Notes under the pieces: model-generated
Told to the model about the DNA's origin: nothing
The model's database searches: none
Seen by the model: only the letters and a program-made list of their open reading frames with translations
NCBI GenBank assembly: GCA_048266545.1
Contig: JBLWZH010000006.1
Coordinates: 57,427-121,426 of the forward strand
DNA from: Paremcibacter sp048266545
GTDB lineage: Bacteria > Pseudomonadota > Alphaproteobacteria > Sphingomonadales > Emcibacteraceae
Length of the DNA: 64,000 bases
Direction: 5' to 3'
Shown here: positions 7,474 to 15,851 of the stretch, in pieces
Layout of the letters: every line of letters begins with the position of its first letter
Position numbering within the stretch: position 1 is the first letter of the stretch
Position numbers and translations under genes: made by a program

Positions 7474-8943
7474 ATGGATATGACCCTCATTCTGCAGTCG
7501 GTAACGGCGTCCGCCCCGGAGATCATCATCATCACCGGGGCCTGCGTCGCCCTGATGCTGTCTTTGGTTCCCCAGGCGCGTCTCGATGTGATCCTCGGTC
7601 TGTTTTCCCTGGCGGTGATTATTCTGGCGGCGATCATGAGCTATATGCTGCCCCGGCTGCTCACGGGCGACGCCCCGCAAACGGTTTATGCCGGCATGTT
7701 TGTCGTCGATGAATTTTCGACCTTTTTCAAGCTGGTGCTGTATCTGGGCGCCGGCCTGACAATTTTGATGTCGGGAAAATATCTGATTCAGGAACACAGC
7801 CTGCGCGGCGAATATCATGTCCTGCTGCTCTTCGCGCTCTGCGGCATGATGATTATGGCGTCCGGCGTCGATCTGCTGATCATCTATGTCGGGCTCGAGT
7901 TGCAGGCCCTGTCGATTTATATCCTGACCGGCTTTTTGAAAGCCAGCGCCCGGTCCAACGAGGCGGCGCTGAAATATGTCATCCTGGGGGCCTTTTCCTC
8001 GGGCATTTTCCTCTATGGCCTGTCGCTGTTCTATGGCCTGACCGGCACGACGCAGCTTGCCGGGATGGCGGAAATATTCAGCATGGCCGATGTGACGGAC
8101 CCGATGTTGATTCTGGCGACCCTGTTTATGCTGGTCGGGCTGTTGTTCAAGGTCGGGGCTGTGCCCTTTCACATGTGGGCGCCCGATATCTACGAGGGGG
8201 CGCCGTCGCCGGTGACCGGTTTTATGTCGGTGGCGGCCAAGGCGGCGGCTTTCGCGGTGATCCTGCGCATCTTCATCGGCCATCTTGGGATGTTGCAGCC
8301 GATCTGGTTCGCCAATCTGGCGGCGATCGCCATTCTGACCATGGGACTGGGCAGTTTTGTCGCGCTGGTGCAGGACAATATCAAACGGCTGCTGGCCTAT
8401 TCCAGCATCGCCCATGCGGGCTTTTTGTTGCTCGGCCTGCTGGCGGGCGGTCGGGACGGGGCCGCCGGCATCATGTTTTACCTGCTGGTCTATACTCTGA
8501 TGAATCTGGGGATTTTCGCGATTATCGTCATCCTGAACCGGGGGGCGGCCCGCGGCGAGCCGATCGAGGATTTCGCCGGTCTGGCGAAAAAGAACGCCGG
8601 CCTCGCCTTTATGGCGATGATCTTTCTGTTGTCGCTGGCCGGAATTCCGCCAACCGGCGGCTTCTTCGCCAAATTTTATATTCTCGCCGCCCTGATTGAG
8701 GCCGGATATGTGGCGCTGGCGGTGATCGCCGTGCTGCTCAGCGCTGTTGCGGCCTGGTTCTATATCCGCATCATCATGGTGATGTATGTCCGGCCGCCAG
8801 CGACGCCGCGGCGGATAGGAACTGATTTGCCTTTAAAGCTGGTCTTGCTGGTGACGTTTCTTGGAACCATTCTGACCGGGCTGGTACCGGCTTGGTTTTT
8901 GGGCCTTTTGGACGGTTTCGTCAATGGCGTCGGCTTTGGTTGA
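7474..8943 (+). CDS. nuoN: NADH-quinone oxidoreductase subunit N (NuoN)
   Basis: A 489-residue antiporter-like subunit next to NuoK in the membrane arm. NuoN markers are YVGLELQALSIYIL (TM5 Glu), LLFKVGAVPFHMWAPDIYEGAPSP (TM7 Lys) with SVAAKAA (TM8 Lys), KRLLAYSSIAHAG, and GIPPTGGFFAKFYI (TM12 Lys). The ATG at 7474 is preferred, with GAGGAG at 7462-7467 six bases before it; a GTG at 7453 would overlap nuoM and lacks a site. This closes the membrane-arm half of the operon, and 120 bp separate it from nuoA. Confidence 0.97.
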   Translation: MDMTLILQSVTASAPEIIIITGACVALMLSLVPQARLDVILGLFSLAVIILAAIMSYMLPRLLTGDAPQTVYAGMFVVDEFSTFFKLVLYLGAGLTILMSGKYLIQEHSLRGEYHVLLLFALCGMMIMASGVDLLIIYVGLELQALSIYILTGFLKASARSNEAALKYVILGAFSSGIFLYGLSLFYGLTGTTQLAGMAEIFSMADVTDPMLILATLFMLVGLLFKVGAVPFHMWAPDIYEGAPSPVTGFMSVAAKAAAFAVILRIFIGHLGMLQPIWFANLAAIAILTMGLGSFVALVQDNIKRLLAYSSIAHAGFLLLGLLAGGRDGAAGIMFYLLVYTLMNLGIFAIIVILNRGAARGEPIEDFAGLAKKNAGLAFMAMIFLLSLAGIPPTGGFFAKFYILAALIEAGYVALAVIAVLLSAVAAWFYIRIIMVMYVRPPATPRRIGTDLPLKLVLLVTFLGTILTGLVPAWFLGLLDGFVNGVGFG

Positions 8944-8945
8944 AC

Positions 8946-8974
8946 TTGGCTTGCAGGGGCGAATGGTGTAGTAT
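8946..8974 (+). promoter_or_regulatory. Candidate sigma-70-type promoter before nuoA
   Basis: TTGGCT (8946-8951), a 17-base spacer, then TAGTAT (8969-8974). Each box matches consensus at 4 of 6 positions with ideal spacing. It lies in the only sizeable gap inside the nuo block, about 85 bp before nuoA. If active it would give nuoABCDEFG its own transcript. This is sequence inference only. Confidence 0.4.
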
Positions 8975-9063
8975 GTTTCATATGTAGCGTCTGTGCTGAG
9001 TGCGAATAAAAACTGCGCGCCTGGGAGAGGGGAACCAGACCCCAAGATAAAGGATAGCTGCTG

Positions 9064-9426
9064 ATGCCCATGGATTTCTTACCGGTGTTTCTGATGGTTG
9101 CCGTCATTGTCGGACTGGCGGGATTTATCCTGACCGTGTCCTGGCTGGTCCGGCCCGACAATCCCTATGCGGAAAAAAACCGGCCCTATGAATGCGGCGT
9201 CGATCATATCGGCGAGGCGGCGGTCGGCCTGTTCAAGGTCCAGTATTTCGTGATTGCGATTTTATTTGTCGTCTTTGACGTCGAGACCATGTTCCTGTTT
9301 CCCTGGGCGGTGGTGCTCGCGGATATGGGCCTGTTCGGCTATATCGAAATGTTTGTCTTTATCCTGCTGCTGCTGGTCGGATTTATTTACGCCTGGGTGA
9401 AAGGAGCCTTGGAATGGGAATCCTGA
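9064..9426 (+). CDS. nuoA: NADH-quinone oxidoreductase subunit A (NuoA)
   Basis: A 120-residue, three-helix subunit near the quinone site. Conserved features are the TM1-TM2 loop with PYECGVDHIGEA (the Cys is the conserved active/deactive-switch residue), the FKVQYFVIAILFVVFDVETMFL helix with its buried acids, and a C-terminal helix. AAGGA lies about 11 bases before the ATG. The 3' end overlaps nuoB by 13 bases. In the usual operon order nuoA comes first; here it follows nuoN. Confidence 0.97.
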   Translation: MPMDFLPVFLMVAVIVGLAGFILTVSWLVRPDNPYAEKNRPYECGVDHIGEAAVGLFKVQYFVIAILFVVFDVETMFLFPWAVVLADMGLFGYIEMFVFILLLLVGFIYAWVKGALEWES

Positions 9427-9929
9427 ACAACCAATTCCAGGACAATATATTTTTCGCGTCGGCGGACAATATCATCAACTGGAGCCGCAAGTCCTCGCTG
9501 TGGCCCGAGACATTCGGCATCGCCTGCTGCGCGATTGAAATGATTTCGGCGGGCTGCGCGCGCTATGACCTCGACCGGTTCGGCGTTGTCTTCCGGCCGT
9601 CGCCGCGGCAGTCGGATGTGATGATCATCGCCGGCACCGTGACCAAGAAAATGGCCCCGATCGTGCGCCGGCTGTATGACCAGATGCCGGAACCCCGCTA
9701 TGTCATCGCCATGGGGACCTGCGCCATTTCCGGCGGGGTCTATAATACCTATGCCGTGGTCCAGGGCTCGGAACTGATCGTGCCGGTCGATGTTCATGTG
9801 GCGGGCTGTCCGCCGCGGCCTGACGCCTTGCTGCACGGCTTTATCGAACTGCAGGAAAAAATCACCGGAACCCGGGTCCTGCGGGCGGCGGCGCCAGGCG
9901 ATGCGCCTGTTGCGCAAGAGGGAGGATAA
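9414..9929 (+). CDS. nuoB: NADH-quinone oxidoreductase subunit B (NuoB), cluster N2
   Basis: A 171-residue subunit carrying the terminal [4Fe-4S] cluster N2 that reduces quinone. The unusual tandem cysteine ligand (GIACCAIEM) is at about residue 37, followed by MGTCAISGG and GCPPRPDALLHG, which supply the remaining ligands. AAAGGAG precedes the ATG. The last 15 residues are variable. It is tightly coupled to nuoA by overlap and to nuoC two bases downstream. Confidence 0.97.
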   Translation: MGILNNQFQDNIFFASADNIINWSRKSSLWPETFGIACCAIEMISAGCARYDLDRFGVVFRPSPRQSDVMIIAGTVTKKMAPIVRRLYDQMPEPRYVIAMGTCAISGGVYNTYAVVQGSELIVPVDVHVAGCPPRPDALLHGFIELQEKITGTRVLRAAAPGDAPVAQEGG

Positions 9930-9931
9930 TC

Positions 9932-10456
9932 ATGGCGGAAAGCTTTCCCCTGCAGCAGATCCTTGACCGTTTCGGCGGGCGGGTCGTGGTGGATGAGGCG
10001 GTCACGGACATGCCCTGTCTCAAGGTCGCTCCCGATGATCTGGTGGCGCTCTGCCGCTATCTGCGGGACGAGGCGGGGCTGAAGTTCAATTTCATGTCGG
10101 ATATTTGCGGGGTGGATTTTTATCCGCAAAACCCCCGCTTTGAAGTGGTCTACCACCTGTTTTCGATCCCCTTTGGCTGGCGGATCAGGCTGAAATGCCG
10201 CCTTGGCGAGCCGCCGGCGGCGCCAACGATCACCGGCGTCTGGCCGACCGCCAACTGGCATGAACGGGAAGCCTATGACATGTACGGCATTGTTTTTGAA
10301 GGCCATCCCGACCCCAGGCGGATTTATATGTGGGCGGAGTTCGAGGGCTTCCCCATGCGGAAGGATTTTCCGCTGCGGGGGTACAAGGATAAATATAACC
10401 CGCTGGGCGCGGCGCGCGATGACGGGGCGCCGGGCCGGAAGGGGGACATTCCATGA
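9932..10456 (+). CDS. nuoC: NADH-quinone oxidoreductase subunit C (NuoC)
   Basis: A 174-residue stand-alone NuoC (30-kDa subunit), not fused to NuoD as in enterobacteria. The family pattern is present: DICGVDFYP, VVYHLFSIP, WPTANWHEREAYDMYGIVFEGHPDPRRIYM and FPMRKDFPLRGY. It packs with NuoD near the quinone cavity. GGAGG at about 9919-9925 supplies the ribosome site. The stop overlaps nuoD by 4 bases (ATGA). Confidence 0.96.
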   Translation: MAESFPLQQILDRFGGRVVVDEAVTDMPCLKVAPDDLVALCRYLRDEAGLKFNFMSDICGVDFYPQNPRFEVVYHLFSIPFGWRIRLKCRLGEPPAAPTITGVWPTANWHEREAYDMYGIVFEGHPDPRRIYMWAEFEGFPMRKDFPLRGYKDKYNPLGAARDDGAPGRKGDIP

Positions 10457-11673
10457 CCCATGTCACCGTCGTTGACGAAGCCCCCCGGCAGGACAGCGGC
10501 CTGACCCGCGAGGTTCTGATGAACCTCGGGCCGCAGCACCCGAGCACCCACGGCGTCTTGCGGCTGCTCCTGCAGATGGACGGCGAGATTATCGAGCGGG
10601 TTGAACCGCATATCGGGCTCTTGCACCGGGGAACGGAAAAGCTGGCGGAGAATTTCACCTATACCCAGATTTTTCCCCTGACCGACCGGCTGGATTACCT
10701 CTGTCCGCCGTCCAACAACCTGGGCTACGCCCTGGCGGTGGAGGCGCTGCTCGGCATCGAAGCGCCGGAGCGGGCGCAATATATCCGGGTGATGATGGCG
10801 GAGCTCGCGCGCATCTCCGGCCATCTGCTGATTACCGGCGCCCTGCCGATGGATGTGGGGGCGATGACGACGCTTCTCTATACCATGCGGGAGCGGGAAA
10901 TGGTCATGGACCTGATGGAGATGATCAGCGGGGTCAGAATGCATACCTCCTTCTGCCGGGTCGGCGGCGTGCGGGAGGACCTGCCGGAGGGCTGCGCGGA
11001 GCGGATTCTTGAATTCTGCGATATTTTTTCGGAGCGGATCGCCGATTATGAGCAGCTTGTCGAACATAACCGGGTCTTCCTCGCCCGGGTGGAGCATATC
11101 GGCGTCATCGCCGCCGAGGACGCCATCGCGCTGGGCCTGAGCGGGCCGAACCTGCGGGCGTCGGGCGTCGATTGGGACATTCGCCGCGATGCGCCCTATG
11201 AAATATATGACAAGCTGGATTTCAAGGTCATCACCCGCCAGGACGGCGATTGTTACGACCGCTGGAAATGCCGGGTCGATGAGATGCGCGAAAGCGTCCG
11301 CATGGTCCGTCAGTGCGTCGAGCAGATGCCCGACGGCCCCTTCCTGGTCGATGATCCCAAAATCGCCTTTCCGGTGGACAAGGACCTGCTGGCCCGCTCC
11401 ATGGAGGCTCATATCCATCATTTCGAGCTGGCCGCCTATGGCTTCAAGGTGCCGGCGGGCGAAGTCTATACGGCGATCGAGGCCCCGAAGGGTGAACTGG
11501 GCTATTACATTATTTCCGACGGCAGCGAAAAACCGTTCCGCCTGAAGGTCCGGGCGCCGTCCTTCGTCAATTTACAGGCCCTGACCGAGCGGACGACCAA
11601 TATGAAATATCTCGCCGATGTCATCGCCATGCTCGGCAGCCTCGACCCGGTGATGGCGGAGGTGGACAAATGA
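10453..11673 (+). CDS. nuoD: NADH-quinone oxidoreductase subunit D (NuoD)
   Basis: A 406-residue 49-kDa-type subunit that forms the quinone pocket with NuoB, evolutionarily related to the NiFe-hydrogenase large subunit. Signatures are MNLGPQHPSTHGVLRLLLQMDGE (His of the quinone site), EPHIGLLHRGTEKLAE and DVGAMTTLLYTMRERE. The C-terminal EAPKGELGYYIISDGS..PFRLKVRAPSF is also typical. It is coupled to nuoC and nuoE by ATGA overlaps. Confidence 0.97.
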   Translation: MTHVTVVDEAPRQDSGLTREVLMNLGPQHPSTHGVLRLLLQMDGEIIERVEPHIGLLHRGTEKLAENFTYTQIFPLTDRLDYLCPPSNNLGYALAVEALLGIEAPERAQYIRVMMAELARISGHLLITGALPMDVGAMTTLLYTMREREMVMDLMEMISGVRMHTSFCRVGGVREDLPEGCAERILEFCDIFSERIADYEQLVEHNRVFLARVEHIGVIAAEDAIALGLSGPNLRASGVDWDIRRDAPYEIYDKLDFKVITRQDGDCYDRWKCRVDEMRESVRMVRQCVEQMPDGPFLVDDPKIAFPVDKDLLARSMEAHIHHFELAAYGFKVPAGEVYTAIEAPKGELGYYIISDGSEKPFRLKVRAPSFVNLQALTERTTNMKYLADVIAMLGSLDPVMAEVDK

Positions 11674-12182
11674 CCCCTGAGTACACCACAGAAACCGTAA
11701 AGGCCGACCTCGGGCAAGCGATCAGGGACATCACCGGCCGTTATCCGACAAGCCGCAGCGCCATCATGCCGGCGCTTTATCTGGCCCAGGACAAATACGG
11801 CGCGGTTGACGAAGTGATCTACCGGGCGATTGCGGAGATTCTTGATGTTCCGGAAATATGGGTCTTTGAGGTCGCCAGTTTCTACACCATGTATAACCGG
11901 GAAAAAGTCGGCCGGTTTCATCTTCAACTGTGCACCAATGTCTCCTGCATGCTGCGCGGGGCGTATGATGCGCTGGGCCATCTGGAGCGGCGGCTTGGCG
12001 TCGGCGACGGTCAGACGACGGCCGACGGCCTGTTCACGCTATCGGTCGTGGAATGTATCGGCTCCTGCGATTATGCGCCGGTGCTGATGGTCAATGATCG
12101 CTATCATCACAATATCACGGCGCAGGGCCTTGACGCGTTGCTCGACCGGCTGGCGGCCTCGGCGAAGGAGACGGCGTCATGA
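11670..12182 (+). CDS. nuoE: NADH-quinone oxidoreductase subunit E (NuoE), [2Fe-2S]
   Basis: A 170-residue thioredoxin-fold subunit with cluster N1a. Ligands are seen as CTNVSC (Cys pair four residues apart) and, about 35 residues on, CIGSC. The N-terminal helical part contains SAIMPALYLAQDKYG and the VASFYTMYN segment typical of the family. It works with NuoF in the NADH dehydrogenase module. Overlapping start and stop codons tie it to nuoD and nuoF. Confidence 0.96.
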   Translation: MTPEYTTETVKADLGQAIRDITGRYPTSRSAIMPALYLAQDKYGAVDEVIYRAIAEILDVPEIWVFEVASFYTMYNREKVGRFHLQLCTNVSCMLRGAYDALGHLERRLGVGDGQTTADGLFTLSVVECIGSCDYAPVLMVNDRYHHNITAQGLDALLDRLAASAKETAS

Positions 12183-13438
12183 CGGAGCAGGTTCTGCTGA
12201 AAAACATTAATGACCCGGACGCGGTCAAACTGTCGGTTTATGAGAAATCCGGCGGCTACCAGGGGCTGAGAAAGGTGCTGAAGGATTTTGCGCCGTCGGA
12301 GGTTATCGACATGGTCAAGGCGTCCAACCTGCGCGGTCGCGGCGGAGCCGGCTTTCCGACCGGCCTGAAATGGAGCTTCGTGCCAAAAGACAGCGACAAG
12401 CCGCATTATCTGTGCTGCAATGCGGATGAGGGCGAGCCGGGAACCTTCAAGGACCGGGTTTTGATGGAGCGCGACCCGCACCAGATGATCGAAGGGATGA
12501 TCATCGCCGCCTACGCCATCGCGGCGAAAACGGCCTATGTCTATATTCGCGGCGAATACGGCCTGTCGATCCGGACGGTGACGGCGGCGATCGCCGAAGC
12601 CTATGACAAAGGCTATCTCGGGCGCAATATCCTGGGTTCCGGCTTTTCGCTCGACATGTATATTCACCGGGGGGCCGGCGCATATATCTGCGGCGAGGAA
12701 ACCGCCCTGCTCGAATCCATCGAGGGCCGGCGCGGCCAGCCCAAGCTGAAGCCGCCTTTTCCGGCGGTCGCCGGGCTCTATGAATGTCCGACCGTGGTCA
12801 ATAATGTCGAGACCTTCGCCTGCCTGCCCCATCTTTTCCGCCGCGGAGTCGGCTGGTTCACCTCGATCGGGCCGCTGGATGCGCCGGGGCCGAAGCTGTT
12901 CGGACTCAGCGGCCAGTTGAAAAGGCCCGGCGTTTATGAAATGGCGATGGGGATTCCCCTGCGCGAGCTGGTGGAGGACTATGGCGGCGGCGCTCTGAAC
13001 GGCGATTTCAAGGCGGTGATCCCGGGCGGGGTGTCGGCGCCGATGATCCCAAGGGACGGCCTGGACGTGAAGATGGATTTTTCCTCGCTCGCCGCGGCGG
13101 ACAGCATGCTGGGTTCGGCCGGGGTGATTGCGCTCGATGACACGGCCTCGATCCCGGCGGTCGCCCGGCGGATCACTGAATTTTTCAGCCATGAAAGCTG
13201 CGGCAAATGCGCCCCCTGCCGCGAGGGGCTGACCTGGGCGGTCAAGATATTGCGCCGGATTGAGGCCGGCGGTGGGCGGGCGGAGGATCTGGATCAGCTC
13301 GAAATGCTGTGCAACGGCATCTTCGGCACGACCTTCTGCGCGCTGGGCGATGGCGCGGCCTGGGCGCTGCGGGCGACCTTGAAACATTTCCGGGGCGAAT
13401 ATGAGGCCCTGATCGGCCAGCGGGCGGCGACGGGGTGA
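12179..13438 (+). CDS. nuoF: NADH-quinone oxidoreductase subunit F (NuoF), FMN/NADH
   Basis: A 419-residue subunit that oxidises NADH through FMN and carries cluster N3. Clear motifs are the glycine-rich GRGGAGFPTGLKW, CNADEGEPGTFKDR (FMN/NADH binding), ICGEETALLESIEG, and the [4Fe-4S] ligands ESCGKCAPCREG with FCALGDGA about 40 residues later. The start overlaps the nuoE stop; nuoG starts 4 bases after the end. Confidence 0.97.
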   Translation: MTEQVLLKNINDPDAVKLSVYEKSGGYQGLRKVLKDFAPSEVIDMVKASNLRGRGGAGFPTGLKWSFVPKDSDKPHYLCCNADEGEPGTFKDRVLMERDPHQMIEGMIIAAYAIAAKTAYVYIRGEYGLSIRTVTAAIAEAYDKGYLGRNILGSGFSLDMYIHRGAGAYICGEETALLESIEGRRGQPKLKPPFPAVAGLYECPTVVNNVETFACLPHLFRRGVGWFTSIGPLDAPGPKLFGLSGQLKRPGVYEMAMGIPLRELVEDYGGGALNGDFKAVIPGGVSAPMIPRDGLDVKMDFSSLAAADSMLGSAGVIALDDTASIPAVARRITEFFSHESCGKCAPCREGLTWAVKILRRIEAGGGRAEDLDQLEMLCNGIFGTTFCALGDGAAWALRATLKHFRGEYEALIGQRAATG

Positions 13439-13442
13439 AAAA

Positions 13443-15851
13443 ATGGATCAACAGATGGACAAGCAGGCGGAAACAAATGTGACCTTCACCCTGGACGGCC
13501 AGGCGGTCGAAGTCGCGCCCGGCACGACCATCCTGACGGCGGCGCGGGACAGGGCGATTGATATTCCGACCTTCTGCTATCAGGACCGGCTGTCGATCCT
13601 GGCCTCCTGCCGCATGTGCCTGGTGGAGGTTGAGGGCCGCCCGAAGCTGGAGCCGGCCTGCGCGACCGTTGCGGCCGACGGCATGGTGGTTCACAGCCGG
13701 TCCGCAAAGGTGGTCGCCGCGCGGGAGGATATGCTGGAAATCCTGCTCGCCAATCATCCGCTGGACTGCCCGATCTGCGACAAGGGCGGGGAATGCGAAT
13801 TGCAGGATACGGTCTATGAATATGGCCGGGGCGAGTCGCGCTTCTATGACCAGAAACGGGTTTTCCGGACCCGCGATATTGAACTGAACAAGGTGATCAT
13901 CTTCAATGCGGACCGCTGTATCCAGTGTCAGCGCTGTGTTCGCGTCTGCGAGGAAGTGGTTGGCGAAGTCGCCCTCGGCACGGCGGAACGGGGGCTGGAT
14001 TCCGAAATCACCGGCGTCGGCGACAGCCTGTCCGGCTGCAGCCATTGCGGCAACTGTATCGAGGTCTGCCCGGTCGGCGCCCTGATGAGCACGCCCTATC
14101 GTTATCGCGCGCGGCCGTGGGACATGGCGCGGACCGAGACGATCTGCAATATGTGCGGCACCGGATGCAGCCGAACCATTGAAACCCGGGATGGCCGGCT
14201 GATGCGGGTCAAAAGCCGCTATGACACGGGCCTGAATGGCGAGCTTCTCTGCGCCAAGGGCCGCTTCGGTTTCGACAGCATCGATGGCGGCGAGCGGCTT
14301 TCGGTGCCCATGATCCGCAAAGGGGGCGTGCTGACGCCGGTAAGCTGGGACGAGGCGATCGGCTATATCGTCAATATGACCCGCAGCGTCAAAAAGGCCG
14401 GCGGCCATTTTGCGGGCCTGATTTCGCCACGCCAGACCAATGAAACGGCCGACATGTTCCAGAAGATGATGCGCCGGGCCTTCGGTTCCCCGGATATTGA
14501 GGCCGGCTGCCGCTTTGACGGACTTTACCGGCCGTCGCGCGCGATGCGGCAGGCCCTGCGCCGGGTGATGCGTGATCGCTACAGCCGCCTGCCGCTGGAT
14601 GCGGTTCTTCGGGCTGATTGCATCCTGCTGATGGGGTCCAACGTGACCGAGGAAAATCCGGTCACCGGCTATCTGATCCGCGAAGCCCTGTGGGGGCGGA
14701 CGCGGGCGGCGGGACGGCAATTATTCGTCGCCAGTTCGCGGCCCTGCGGCCTTGATGATATTGCCCGGGCGCGCCTGCGCCTGCTGCCGGGGACGGAGGG
14801 TCATATCCTGTCCCGGCTGACGGCGGCGGATGCGTCGGCAGAGGCGGATCAGATGACGGATTTTGTCCTTGCCGCGCGCGAGGCCGTCGCCCAAGCGGAC
14901 AGCGTCACTTTGCTGATCGGGACGGAATTCATGCGAACGTCCGGGGCGGGTGAGGTTCTGCACTGGATTGATCAGGCGATCGGGTCGCTGGAACAGCGGG
15001 GCAGGCGGGTTTTCCTGCAATTCCTCTTTGACCGGCCCAATCAGCTCGGAGTCTGGGACCGGGGATGTCTTGCCGGCATGGCCCCGGGATGGCGGCTGGC
15101 GGAAGATGAAGCACTGCCGGCCTCAATGACGCCGGATTTAATATATGTGCTGGGCGCCGATCCGCTGAGTCATGGCGCCCGGGACGATCCCCGGGTAACG
15201 GCGGTTCGCGCCGCCGGCTGCCTGGTGGTGCAGGATTCGCATCTGACAAAGGTGGCGGAACGGGCCCATGTCGTCCTGCCGATGCCGTCTTATGGTGAAG
15301 AGGAGGGGACCTATACCAATAATGAGGGACGGCTGCAAAAGCTGCGCCCCATCCGGCCGCCGGCCCATAGCGTTCCGCCCGCGATAGAGGTCATGCAGCG
15401 GATTGCCGCCGCATTGGGGGTCGAAATTGCGCCAGAAGATACACTTGAAGATCTGCCCGGCGATGTAGCGGAACAACATGAGCCGCATCCGATGCCAAAC
15501 CTGCCGGCCGTAATGTCTGGCCAGAACGAACAGGGGTATTGGCTGATTACCGGGGACAGCCTGTTTCATTCCGGCCGGCTTTCGACCCGGTCGGAAATAT
15601 TGTCGTCCCTTGGTGACGGTCCCTATGTGGAAATGAACCCCGGCGGCAGTTTCAGCCCGGACGCCGGCGGTTATACTGTGACGGTGACGCGCCGGGGCGC
15701 GACCCTGACGGCGCCGCTGAAAATCAACCGGGATTTCCCCGCCGGTGTGATCTATATTCCGGAAAATATTCTTACAAATCAGCCGGATCAGGCGGATAAA
15801 CTGCTCTCTTCCTTTGACTATCCGGGGCGTGTCGATGCGGTGATCCGCTAA
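13443..15851 (+). CDS. nuoG: NADH-quinone oxidoreductase subunit G (NuoG), with N7-type motif
   Basis: An 802-residue subunit. The N-terminal ferredoxin domain holds [2Fe-2S] ligands (CYQDRLSILASCRMC, ACATV), the His/Cys-ligated cluster N5 (HPLDCPICDKGGEC) and two [4Fe-4S] motifs (CIQCQRCVRVC, CSHCGNCIEVCP). A further CNMCGTGC with a Cys 28 residues on (LLCAKGR) is the N7-type site found in E. coli and Thermus but missing from mitochondria-like NuoG. The remainder is a molybdopterin-oxidoreductase-like domain without catalytic function. The alternative, a formate dehydrogenase, is excluded by the operon context. The last codons overlap the convergent dehydrogenase gene by 4 bases. Confidence 0.96.
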   Translation: MDQQMDKQAETNVTFTLDGQAVEVAPGTTILTAARDRAIDIPTFCYQDRLSILASCRMCLVEVEGRPKLEPACATVAADGMVVHSRSAKVVAAREDMLEILLANHPLDCPICDKGGECELQDTVYEYGRGESRFYDQKRVFRTRDIELNKVIIFNADRCIQCQRCVRVCEEVVGEVALGTAERGLDSEITGVGDSLSGCSHCGNCIEVCPVGALMSTPYRYRARPWDMARTETICNMCGTGCSRTIETRDGRLMRVKSRYDTGLNGELLCAKGRFGFDSIDGGERLSVPMIRKGGVLTPVSWDEAIGYIVNMTRSVKKAGGHFAGLISPRQTNETADMFQKMMRRAFGSPDIEAGCRFDGLYRPSRAMRQALRRVMRDRYSRLPLDAVLRADCILLMGSNVTEENPVTGYLIREALWGRTRAAGRQLFVASSRPCGLDDIARARLRLLPGTEGHILSRLTAADASAEADQMTDFVLAAREAVAQADSVTLLIGTEFMRTSGAGEVLHWIDQAIGSLEQRGRRVFLQFLFDRPNQLGVWDRGCLAGMAPGWRLAEDEALPASMTPDLIYVLGADPLSHGARDDPRVTAVRAAGCLVVQDSHLTKVAERAHVVLPMPSYGEEEGTYTNNEGRLQKLRPIRPPAHSVPPAIEVMQRIAAALGVEIAPEDTLEDLPGDVAEQHEPHPMPNLPAVMSGQNEQGYWLITGDSLFHSGRLSTRSEILSSLGDGPYVEMNPGGSFSPDAGGYTVTVTRRGATLTAPLKINRDFPAGVIYIPENILTNQPDQADKLLSSFDYPGRVDAVIR

